The position numbers and the translations under genes were made by a program. DNA of 34,686 nt from Candidatus Flexifilum affinis. Its GTDB lineage: Bacteria; Chloroflexota; Anaerolineae; Aggregatilineales; Phototrophicaceae. Numbering within the stretch: the stretch's first letter is position 1; every line of letters starts with the position of its first letter. Location: the NCBI GenBank assembly GCA_016713325.1, contig JADJPJ010000058.1:1-34686 (forward strand), read 5' to 3'. The notes beneath the pieces are model-generated. The model was not told the origin of the DNA. It searched no databases and worked only from the letters and a program-made list of their open reading frames with translations. Shown in pieces: positions 23,959-31,664 of the stretch.

Positions 23959-23980
23959 GGGCGAACCCATGGGTTCGCCC
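23959..23980. repeat. Perfect 22-bp palindrome in an intergenic hairpin cluster
   Basis: GGGCGAACCC followed by its own continuation ATGGGTTCGCCC forms a perfect palindrome, with CTACGAACGCA after it. GACGAC-CCATGT-GTCGTC (24005-24020) and GCAGG...CCTGC follow. Together they fill the 23923-24139 gap with hairpins and no gene. Confidence 0.7.
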
Positions 23981-24139
23981 CTACGAACGCATCGAGTGCA
24001 GGAGACGACCCATGTGTCGTCCCGCAGGAATGCAGCGCCTGCCCCTGATTCCAAATACGCCCGTATTGGTGCATTCGCGCTGGCTTCCACGGGCGGTTCG
24101 ACTACTCTGAACGCATGACACACTGCAAGGATTTCCGCA

Positions 24140-24499
24140 ATGACCGAGATAGAGAGTTTTGCAGTGCTGTACCGTGTGCTGGATTCCATCTGGATCGAAA
24201 ATGAAGGTCTCTTTGACGACGACTTTCCTGGACTTCTGGGTGCAGCTACGCCCTCGGCCGATGGATCGCCGATGGATCAAGCGCTGCTGGAAGACTGGCA
24301 GGAGCAAAGTGCAGGCCGGAACACAGCAAACCCGGAAGAAGGCTATGCTGCGATGGTCGACTTCCTCAAGGCGTGGCGCGATGTCGGCGAGTCCGACACA
24401 AAAGAGATAACGCGCGTGATCGCCATCTTGCAGGAGAATCGCGATCGTTACGTCGCGCGGTGGAGCGAAGAAGTGCGGCGCACTGCGTCATCTGGATAG
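24140..24499 (+). CDS. Hypothetical acidic protein, 119 residues
   Basis: ATG 24140 with AAGGA a few bases upstream. The protein is acidic and soluble, apparently mostly helical: an N-terminal ESFAVLYRVLDSIWIENEG, a flexible middle, and a C-terminal helix pair (EEGYAAMVDFLKAWRDVGE, ITRVIAILQENRDRYVARWS). No family is recognised. It lies 31 bases ahead of the HEAT-repeat gene on the same strand, so they are probably co-transcribed. Size, acidity and company would suit an immunity protein, but nothing proves this. Confidence 0.6.
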   Translation: MTEIESFAVLYRVLDSIWIENEGLFDDDFPGLLGAATPSADGSPMDQALLEDWQEQSAGRNTANPEEGYAAMVDFLKAWRDVGESDTKEITRVIAILQENRDRYVARWSEEVRRTASSG

Positions 24500-24530
24500 G
24501 GTGTAGATTCCGTAACTCACGGAGGCAACC

Positions 24531-25685
24531 ATGTTCGAAACCCTCGAGCACATCAACTGGTATGAACTCGAAACGTACAACATCGATGCCCGAGAGGTGC
24601 CGGGACTGATCCGCGACCTGGTCAGCCCCTATTATGAGACCTACAATCGCGCTGACCTCTACTTAACCATGCTCCTCTTTGGCCAGGGAAGCGACTGCGA
24701 AGCGCTGCCGGCGGCTATGCCCTTCTTCATCGAAATGGTGGAGAAAGGACGAGGGGATGTGCGCCACCGAGGACTCATGATGATCCACAAGTTCTGTTAC
24801 AGTTGGGAACCCTACGAACCTATCCATCCGGAGGACTGGCAGTATCAGGCCAGGGAGATCGTCGCCGAGCGCTATGACCTCTTTCTGCCGTTAGTGCACG
24901 ATCCCGATCCCTCCATCCGCGACCGTGCGCTCGCGCTGCTGACGATCGGCTCGTTGTTTGCCTCACGTCATGTGCCGGAGATCTTCACGCGCGTTCAGGC
25001 CGTCGTAGCGCACGAACAGGTCCTACTCATCCAGGCCACGACGCTGGCGCTGCTGGTCGATTTCTATCTACACAATAGCGACGCTCTGACGGCGCAGCGA
25101 GCGCAGCTCATCGCATGGCTCGGCGAGCTGGAGCAGGGCGCGGGGCGTCTCCTGTCGACCCTGGCATCGGTTGGACTGCTCAAACTGCTTGAGGGGCAGA
25201 CTTCCAGCGACACCCTCCAGCGTCTGCTGGCCTTCGCCGCTCCGGACTGGCAGTCCATGCCCTTCACGGACGTGGAGCGTGAAGTGATGCAGAAAACACG
25301 TTATGAGAAAATGGATACTCAGCTCATCGTCTGGCTGAGCGCACTGCCAATGGACCGGTACATCGCTGCCATGCGCCCCTTTCTGGAGAACCTGAGCGAG
25401 GATGACGCCAGGTGGTTTCTTAGGCGTGTCGAGCGGTTTCTGACGCGTGTGTTCAAGCCTCGCACGGTACCCAACCCGCTGAGAACAAAGCACCCTCAAG
25501 GCGGACTCAGCTACGTGTACAAGCCGGCAGCGGAGCGACGGTCGGTTGACGGACTGAGTCCGCTGGAGCGTGAGGCGCTGCGCATCGTCCTCGCCCTCCA
25601 CGCCCTGTGGCGCACACAACACAACCTGCTGGAAGCGTACGGCTTCTTCGATCCGCCAGAGGCGCTCCGGCGGGCGCTGCGATAG
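24531..25685 (+). CDS. HEAT-repeat protein, immunity-like
   Basis: 384 residues from ATG 24531, with a perfect GGAGG five bases upstream. It is made of helical pairs: VPGLIRDLVSPYYETYNRAD, ALPAAMPFFIEMVEKG, YDLFLPLVHDPDPSIRDRAL then ALLTIGS, and further degenerate repeats to about residue 240, followed by a helical tail with EREALRIVLALHALWRTQHN. The opening (xVPxLIRxLxSP...AxPFFIEMV) resembles HEAT proteins found beside polymorphic toxins as presumed immunity factors. This resemblance is from pattern only. Proteins of this kind bind other proteins rather than catalyse. Confidence 0.75.
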   Translation: MFETLEHINWYELETYNIDAREVPGLIRDLVSPYYETYNRADLYLTMLLFGQGSDCEALPAAMPFFIEMVEKGRGDVRHRGLMMIHKFCYSWEPYEPIHPEDWQYQAREIVAERYDLFLPLVHDPDPSIRDRALALLTIGSLFASRHVPEIFTRVQAVVAHEQVLLIQATTLALLVDFYLHNSDALTAQRAQLIAWLGELEQGAGRLLSTLASVGLLKLLEGQTSSDTLQRLLAFAAPDWQSMPFTDVEREVMQKTRYEKMDTQLIVWLSALPMDRYIAAMRPFLENLSEDDARWFLRRVERFLTRVFKPRTVPNPLRTKHPQGGLSYVYKPAAERRSVDGLSPLEREALRIVLALHALWRTQHNLLEAYGFFDPPEALRRALR

Positions 25686-25723
25686 ACTTATATCCCGTGA
25701 AGGGTCTGGTCTGCGAGCGCACA

Positions 25724-26176
25724 ATGTACAGCTTTGTTCGGGCAACCGTTGAGGCAAACTCCCCCGGCGCGATCTGGGAAGAGGCGGTCTGGGATCGCAG
25801 ACTGAAGCTCATGACGCCGACAGGCATTTCAATGCTTGTTTTTGACCCTGGCGCGATTTCTGGCGAACTGGCCCCCAGGTCCGAGTGGCATTTTGTCATC
25901 GCTGTCGTGGACGCCTGGATGAAACACGGTCATCATCAAAGCGATGATCCCCGTTCCGGCGTTATCTCGGGGACCGTAGTGGAGGCAGACTACCAGATCG
26001 ATCCGGATGCATTCCTGAGAGTTGCAGATGACGTTGACCCCACACGCCGTTGGGCGATTGTCGAGTCCGACATTGGGCAGATTCTGCTGAGTCCGGGCGC
26101 GCTTCAAGGCGTGGCAGCCGCAGGCGACTTTGTGACGGTCTCCGTCATCAGGCTTCACCTGAAAGCTTATTTCTGA
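25724..26176 (+). CDS. Hypothetical protein, 150 residues
   Basis: ATG 25724 (MYSFVRATVEANSPGAIWEE); GTG 25697 (MKGLVCERT...) is an alternative in the same frame. No clear SD for either. The sequence looks like a real folded alpha/beta protein: WHFVIAVVDAWMKHGH, ISGTVVEADYQIDPDAF, RRWAIVESDIGQILLSPGAL and a beta-rich end GDFVTVSVIRLHLKAYF. No family is recognised. It follows the HEAT gene by 38 bases and may belong to the same transcript. Confidence 0.6.
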   Translation: MYSFVRATVEANSPGAIWEEAVWDRRLKLMTPTGISMLVFDPGAISGELAPRSEWHFVIAVVDAWMKHGHHQSDDPRSGVISGTVVEADYQIDPDAFLRVADDVDPTRRWAIVESDIGQILLSPGALQGVAAAGDFVTVSVIRLHLKAYF

Positions 26177-26249
26177 CGGATGCACTACCGAGAGCGGAAG
26201 CGCATCGGCTGCTGAACCGAAGGACCCATTCAAGGAAGCCGAAATCAGC

Positions 26250-26425
26250 GCTGCGGTTAAAGCTCCTTTAGGGAGCGAGTCTTTTCCCAGCCAGGCGGCT
26301 TTAGCCCCTCGGGCGGCGTACGCCACGCATCCCGTGAATACCCACCTTCTCCGCCACCCGTGCTCCCCAGGCGAGCTTGCTCACGCCCGCTTGCGCGGGA
26401 GAGGGGCCGGGGGTGAGGGTCTCCG
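26250..26425. repeat. Hairpin repeats filling the 26177-26516 gap
   Basis: GCTCC-TTTAG-GGAGC (26261-26275), then a GCGAGCTTGCTC hairpin and CCCGCTTGCGCGGGAGAGGGG then CCGGGGGTGAGGG (26388-26420) of the same family as 17925-17962. No gene is seen until the metallopeptidase SD at 26501. Confidence 0.6.
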
Positions 26426-26516
26426 CACGGCATGTGGCGCGGCCAGGCGTTCCCGCTTACAATTCGACAAGTCATTTTTCCCTGCAACCAATAGAACACA
26501 AAAGGAGGCATCCATC

Positions 26517-27389
26517 ATGCGGCGGATTGCTGCGCTGTTCGTGATTGCATTACAGCTCGTGGTCGTCGGAGTGTTCGCTCAGGAGGATGACCTGAACGTA
26601 CTGGCGCGCTACGCCATCGACGAAGCCGGGGAACTGTCCCTCATCAGCGGAGAGGAAGACCCGTCGCACGAAGATCTGTGGATTCAGCTGGTGTCGCTGC
26701 TGCCCACCGACTATATCGACCAGTATCTGTACGAGTTCGCCGTGTTCGAGTCCGAGGATACGCTGGCCTATGTCAGCGAACTGGAGGAGGAGGTGTGGGA
26801 GTTCGGCGTCGCGATCGATGACGACCCCGAGCGCGCCCTCACCATCATTCACGAGTTCGGGCATATTCTGGCGCTCAACAACACCCAGTATGACACCTAT
26901 CCGTCGGTCCTGCAGGACCGCGCCGGGGAACTGTCAGAAGACGAATACGCGGCTGCGCTCGATGAGGATATGGCCGCCTGTTCGACCATCGCGTTCGACG
27001 ATGGCTGCCCGGTGGCCGACTCGTACATCCAGTTGTTCACCGAGACATTCTGGACGACAGAGGCCGTCGAGATGATCGTCTACGAGGAGCTGGACGACTC
27101 CGCCGCCTACTTCTTCGACGAAAACCCGGACGGCTTTGTGTCCGAGTACGCGGCCACCAACCCGATTGAGGACTTTGCCGAAAGCTTCTCCTACTTCGTC
27201 GGGCTGGACGACGACATGCTCCCGGTGGATGGCGAGGCCTCCGTGGTCGAAGCGAAAATTCTGTGGTTCGACCAGTTCCCGGAACTTGCTGAATTGCGCA
27301 TATCCGTCCGCGAGGCCGCCGATCTCAACGGCATCGCGTTTGTGTTCGGCGAGGACAGCAACTACCCCTGGAGGGCGCCTGAAGGTTGA
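26517..27389 (+). CDS. Secreted zinc metallopeptidase-like protein (HExxH)
   Basis: 290 residues from ATG 26517 (MRRIAALFVIALQLVVVGVF) with AAAGGAGG nine bases upstream. The N-terminus is a Sec signal, probably cleaved near VFAQED. The mature protein is very acidic (many Asp/Glu), as secreted proteins can be. The zincin motif H-E-F-G-H lies in LTIIHEFGHILALN (residues about 114-118), and a downstream EDFAESFSYFV could supply the third ligand as in gluzincins. Two Cys (in MAACSTI and DGCPVA) may form a disulfide. The family is unnamed; the substrate is unknown. It is a single gene, flanked on both sides by repeat clusters. Confidence 0.75.
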   Translation: MRRIAALFVIALQLVVVGVFAQEDDLNVLARYAIDEAGELSLISGEEDPSHEDLWIQLVSLLPTDYIDQYLYEFAVFESEDTLAYVSELEEEVWEFGVAIDDDPERALTIIHEFGHILALNNTQYDTYPSVLQDRAGELSEDEYAAALDEDMAACSTIAFDDGCPVADSYIQLFTETFWTTEAVEMIVYEELDDSAAYFFDENPDGFVSEYAATNPIEDFAESFSYFVGLDDDMLPVDGEASVVEAKILWFDQFPELAELRISVREAADLNGIAFVFGEDSNYPWRAPEG

Positions 27390-27420
27390 CGCCGTCTCAT
27401 GCACGGACGGGCAAGCCGAC

Positions 27421-27600
27421 CTGTCCCAGAGGTACCAAGTCAGCGATTGATCGCCGCGTCGTCCGCCGGGTGTCAAAACACCCACAGCTGACAAAGACAC
27501 GAATGCGACTAAAGGGACGCAGGCGTCGTTCAGTGAGCTGGTCGGCGGACGCGCCGGGCAAGCTCCGCTTGCACCGCGTCCCTACAGCCCTCGGCGGCGC
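27421..27600 (-). repeat. Mosaic dispersed element, copy B (inverted copy of 9836-10030)
   Basis: The reverse complement matches copy A block by block. Where copy A has a short GGGACGCGC-AACG-GCGCGTCC hairpin, this copy has a longer arm GGTGCAAGCGGAGCTTGCCC in the same place, with pairing maintained. It also supplies the false C-terminal tail of the peptidase gene downstream on the minus strand. Confidence 0.7.
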
Positions 27601-28820
27601 CTGACACATCGCTCGTGAAAACCGACCATCTCCGCTGACAGACTCCCTTCTCCCCGCTTGCGTGGGAGAAGGGGTCGGAAATGAGGGGTCGTCGCAACCC
27701 ACTTTCTCCGCTCGCAGAGGGCGTGCGAGCAAGCTTGCCAGGTGAGGGGTCGCCTGACGGTCTCCTGACGCCTACCCCCTGACATCAACTGATCCGCGCC
27801 TCGCGCGCCGGCGTGGTTGGGGTTGAAGGTGATCGCCCCGTTGAAGTTGTCGATCGCCCGGTCGGTCTCGCCCTTGGCCTGCCGCGCCAGCCCGCCGTAG
27901 TAGTACGTCTCTTCCACGAACTGGCCGCCGCCGTCGTCGAGCGTCGCTCGCGCCAGGGCGATCACGTCGTCGGTACGTCCCACCGCCAGGTACGCTTCAT
28001 ACGGCGCGAACTGGTACCACAGCATGCGCCAGGGCAGCCCATCCGGCGTATTGCGCGCGAAATCGAACGCCGACGCCGCTTCCGCGTACATGCCCAGGTG
28101 CGTGTAGCTGCTGCCGATATTGAACCAGGCGAACGGATCGTCCCGGTTGGCGATCGCGTCGGTCTGCGCCAGCGCCAGCGTGTTGTACAGGTTGTTCGTC
28201 TCGTCGGCGTCCGACCCAGCAGGGACATCAGCTCGGCCTCGCGCGCCGGTTCGGACAGGGCGATGTACAGGTAGTTGAAGTGCTTCCAGTACTCGCGGAT
28301 ATGCTCATAGCTGTAGGCCAGATCCGGCCCGTCATAGCTGTCCTGCGTGATGAAGTGGCTGCGTCCGTCGTCGTAGCCGGTCACCAGCAGATAGTGACCC
28401 ATCCAGCCCTGGTTGGCCGAGACCGGGTCGTAGCCGCTCTCGATCAGCACCGGGAAGTTGTTGGCGACCAGCGTCTTCAGTCGGTCCAGCGTGCCGCCAT
28501 AGCGAAGCAGCGCCCGCACGTCGCCGGCCGTGTGCTGGTTCACATACTCGACCATCTGCCACGGGCTGACGTTCTTGTCCTCGCTGTTCGGCTTCAGCCA
28601 CACCGCCGCCGGGTTCTGCTCCGCCGGATAGCCGAAGTAAGGTCAGCCCCATCGTCAGCGTCGCCGGGCCGCAGTTGTTCCAGCCCTGGTAGATATGCGT
28701 CACCCCGAACAGCGCATACGTCGCCGGCAGCGCCGCGACCTGTTCCTGGGCCAGCGCCGGCGCGCCCACCACGAGCAGCCCGCCGATCAGCAGCGCGATC
28801 AACACGCGCATCGTTTTCAT
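27582..28820 (-). pseudogene. Secreted C39-like cysteine peptidase with TPR tail, two frameshifts
   Basis: ATG 28820 (MKTMRVLIALLIGGLLVVGA) starts a Sec signal ending PALAQEQ; GAGG lies 8 bases upstream. The catalytic Cys is in YQGWNNCGPATLTM, and the His in GWMGHYLLVTGYDD, the pattern of Peptidase_C39_2 proteins. One-base shifts at about 28638 and 28212 split the gene; allowing for them it reads GLTYFGYPAEQNPAAVW and later LLGSDADETNNLYNTLALAQ continuously. The C-terminal half has TPR-like units (AWFNIGSSYTHLGMYAEAAS, YYGGLARQAKGETDRAIDNF). Real homology ends near 27790 (NPNHAGARGADQ). The nominal stop at 27582 lies beyond about 65 residues encoded by repeats, so the original stop was lost or is masked by another shift. 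Sequencing error is as likely as true inactivation. Confidence 0.7.
27646..27756. repeat. CCCTTCTCC/GGAGAAGGGG repeat pair
   Basis: CCCTTCTCC-CCGCTTGCGT-GGGAGAAGGG and TTTCTCCGCTCGCAGAGGGCGTGCGAGCAAGCTTGCCAGGTGAGGGGT, both variants of the family at 17925 and 19845. There is no gene of their own in the 27390-27780 gap. Confidence 0.65.
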
Positions 28821-28858
28821 TGTCTTTACCTCACCGAGTCATCGTCTCGCATGGTTGC

Positions 28859-28864
28859 ATTATA
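28859..28864 (-). promoter_or_regulatory. -10 box of the C39-like peptidase gene
   Basis: TATAAT in TTTTATAATGC on the minus strand, 38 bases before ATG 28820. The -35 region (TAGTCG at 17 bases) is poor. Confidence 0.45.
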
Positions 28865-28993
28865 AAAGGCGATGTCCCGCCCGACTACGCCGATCTCCCT
28901 ACGACCGGACGCCGCCCCGCTGACCACGGGACATGATCGGCGATGGAATGTATTCAGCAGACGCCCTGCTGGACGGCACTACACGCTTCTGGT

Positions 28994-29022
28994 TCGTAGG
29001 GACGCGCAACGGCGCGTCCGCC
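28994..29022. repeat. GTAGGGACGC hairpin repeat
   Basis: TCGTAGGGACGCGC-AACG-GCGCGTCCGCC, identical in arms to the copies at 1792 and 10065. It is the only notable structure in the 28865-29180 part of the divergent intergenic region. Confidence 0.8.
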
Positions 29023-29188
29023 GCGACGGACATCCCTTAATTATCGGATGCACAATCTCGCGTTGAACCCATCGCCAGCGAACGCGTAATGCTTACAGGG
29101 AGCCACAGTCCCGTGCGCGGCGAACAGGCGCCTCCGCTCTCTCAATCTGTACAATTGTGCTGAATGAAGAGCATCCGCTTGCTTTGTT

Positions 29189-29197
29189 TGTTATAAT
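29189..29197 (+). promoter_or_regulatory. Extended -10 promoter of the kinase gene
   Basis: TGTTATAAT matches an extended -10 (TGnTATAAT), 55 bases before ATG 29253. No -35 is needed for such promoters and none is evident. Confidence 0.5.
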
Positions 29198-29252
29198 CCG
29201 TAATGTCTTTACATTTCTAACTTGGCTGCATCCTGAAGGACAATCCGGTTCT

Positions 29253-31325
29253 ATGCAGACCGATCCGCTTGTGGGGAGACAAATCGGCGCTTTTCGGGTC
29301 GAGGAAAAGATCGGTCAGGGAGGCATGGCGTCGGTTTATCGCGCCTACCAACCGTCGGTGGATCGCTCCATCGCCCTGAAGGTCATTTCGCTTGATCCGA
29401 CTCAGGGCGTCGGGGAAGAGTTTCGCCGCCGCTTTGAACAGGAAGCCCGCCTGATCGCAACGCTCGAACACATTCACATCCTGCCGATTTACGACTACGG
29501 CATCGTCGACGCCATCGCCTTCATCGCGCCATGCGCCTGCTGCGCGGCGCGGAACGCCGTCGACCGCCTGGCGCACGGTCCGCTGGAGGTCAACAACGCC
29601 GCCGACCTGCTCATGCAAATCGCGCGCGGGCTGAACTATGCGCACCATCATGGGGTGCTGCACCGCGACCTCAAGCCGAGCAACATCCTGCTCGACGACG
29701 CCGGCAACGCCTTCCTTTCCGATTTTGGCCTGGCCAAGCTGATAGAAGACCCTCTCAGCATCACCAAGACCGACACCATCGTCGGGACTCCGGCCTATGT
29801 CGCCCGGAGCAGCTCCGTGGCGAAGCGCTGGACGCCCGCAGCGACATCTACAGCCTGGGCGTCATCCTCTACCATGCTGACCGGCAGAGCGCCTTCCAGG
29901 CCTCCGGACAACAATGTCGTCTCGATCATCTACCAGCATCTCGAAAAAACGCCGGATCTGCCCTCCAGCATCAACCGGATCTCCCTCCGTCCTCGACGCC
30001 GTTGTGCTTACGGCGATGGCCAAGCGCCGGACGACCGCTACAGCAGCGCCGTCGAGCTGGCCGCCGACGTCAACAGCGCCCTCGGCCGTTCGACCAGCAC
30101 CGGCAGCTTCCGGTCATGCGCCCACGCCGCCGGCGCGCGTCCCAATCACCACGCCGACCAGCCCCGTTGAACAGGATCGCGGATGAGCATACGCGTCCGC
30201 TGCTCGCCGGAGTCGGCGCCCTGCTGGTCGTGGCCGTCGCCGCTGGTGCTCATTGCCACCGGGGTGATCAGGCTGCCGACCGCAGCGCCGTCGACCAGCA
30301 CCCCCAACCCGCTGCCGACGCCGATACCGCACCCGGTCGTGATGGAAGACGAGATCGGCTACAGCGACGACGCGTCCCCCTCCAGCGAAGAAATTCAAAT
30401 GGCGCGCGCTCGGGTCGGTGACAGCGGGTTCATCGCCTACGCCGCCTGGGTGCAGTCCAGCCAGTATCACGCCGCCCAGGCCCGCGAAATCGCCGGGTTC
30501 GCCGCCGCCTATGGTCTCCGTTCGCATCTATAACGCCGACAACGACGCCTACCTTCAACTCACGCAGATCGAGCAGGCGCGCACCGACGGCGTCGCGGGC
30601 CTGATCATCTGCCCGAAGGATATCACGCTGCTGGACGAGACGCTGCAAAGCGCCCAGTCCGCCGGTCTGCCAATCGTCTTCATGGCCGCCGAGATCGAGA
30701 ACTACGGCGGGGTACTCATGGCCGGCGACGACTCGCTCATGGGGCTTCAGGCGGGGCGGGCCATCGGGCAGATCGGCGAAGAAAGGCGCGGCGGGCGCGC
30801 CCGCGTCGTCATCCTTGACTTTCCGACCATGCCGGCGATTGTCTCACGCGCCAATGGCATGGAAGCGGGACTCCTCGAAGTGGCCCCGGACGCCGAGATC
30901 ATCGGGCGCTACCTGGGTGGCACGCGCGACGATGGGCAGCGCTCGATTGAACGGCTGATCGAAGAGGGCGTGGAGTTCGATGCCTGCTGAGCATCAACGA
31001 CGCCGGTTCCCTGGGGCGATTGCTGCGCTTCAAGCGGCCAGCATCCGCCCGACGCGGTTATCATTGGCAGCGTCGATGCCGAGCCGCTGGCCCGCCAGCA
31101 CATCGCCGACGGCTACTATCTGCGTGCTTCCGTGGATGTTGGGCGCGAGAGTTCGCGCGGCTGGCAGTCGATCGCTGGTCAGCTGATGGCCGGGGCGCCC
31201 ATGCCGGAGACGATCCTGGTGCCGCGGGCGCGACCATCACCCCAGGAGAACGCCGCTGCCGAGTCCGCGATGGAGGCCGAACCTCCGCCACCGCCGAAGC
31301 GACGCCCGAACCGGCAATTCCGTAA
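29253..31325 (+). pseudogene. Ser/Thr protein kinase fused to a periplasmic sugar-binding-type sensor, many frameshifts
   Basis: Followed across frames this is one protein of about 690 residues. From ATG 29253 (MQTDPLVGRQIGAFRVEEKI) come the Gly loop GQGGMASVYRAY, ALKVISL (Lys), HRDLKPSNILLDD, SDFGLAKLIED and PEQLRGEALDARSDIYSLGV. A Pro/Thr-rich linker and one TM helix (LLAGVGALLVVAVAAG) follow. An extracellular type-1 periplasmic-binding domain comes next (FIAYAAWVQSSQYHAAQARE, DGVAGLIICPKD, PDAVIIGSVDAEPLARQHIA), ending TAEATPEPAIP at TAA 31325. Frame changes are visible near 29530, 29565, 29805, 29870, 29890, 29990, 30110, 30240, 30520, 30985 and 31060. Each part is conserved in one frame, so the breaks look like consensus errors. 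It would be a membrane receptor kinase sensing a small sugar-like ligand outside the cell. Confidence 0.7.
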
Positions 31326-31388
31326 GGACGCGCTACTGCGCGTCCTCACTCCACCCCCGGACCGTAGAGACGCCCTTCTGGGCGTCCG
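31318..31388. repeat. Two hairpin repeats between convergent genes
   Basis: CGTAAGGACGCGC-TACT-GCGCGTCC and CCGTAGAGACGCCC-TTCT-GGGCGTCC. The kinase stop codon TAA is supplied by the first base triplet of this repeat (CGTAAGG), where other copies have CGTAGGG, also a stop (TAG). It probably serves as transcript end for both converging genes. Confidence 0.75.
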
Positions 31389-31427
31389 ACCACCCACCCA
31401 ACAACCGGCAGCCACGCCTCAGACGCG

Positions 31428-31664
31428 TCATCCTCCGGCGGCCGCGCGATCGGTCTCCCCGCTCGATGCGGATCTGCTGCTGCCACGGCTTCTTCGCCTC
31501 GCCGCTGTGAAGCCGGATCCCCCGCGCAGGCGCGCCAGCTCACACCACATACACTCGCTGCCGTCCGACTCGTCGTCCGGGTCCCCGATCGCATCGGGGT
31601 CGGCCTCGATCCAGCCGTAGCCGTCGCAGACGGCGCAGCGGGCGATTTTCTCTCCATCAGCCAC
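31428..31664 (-). CDS. Small CxxC zinc-ribbon-like protein downstream of the PBP gene
   Basis: 78 residues from GTG 31664, with GGAGG nine bases upstream. It shows two CxxC pairs, C-A-V-C-D-G-Y-G-W near the N-terminus and C-M-W-C about 30 residues on, with an acidic stretch DPDAIGDPDDESDGSE between: a zinc-ribbon pattern like the CxxCxGxG knuckles. The start overlaps the end of the PBP gene by 8 bases, so it is translationally coupled to it. The last 20-25 residues (Arg/Ser-rich) look non-native, and a shift may hide the true end. Function unknown. Confidence 0.55.
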   Translation of the reverse strand: MADGEKIARCAVCDGYGWIEADPDAIGDPDDESDGSECMWCELARLRGGSGFTAARRRSRGSSRSASSGETDRAAAGG

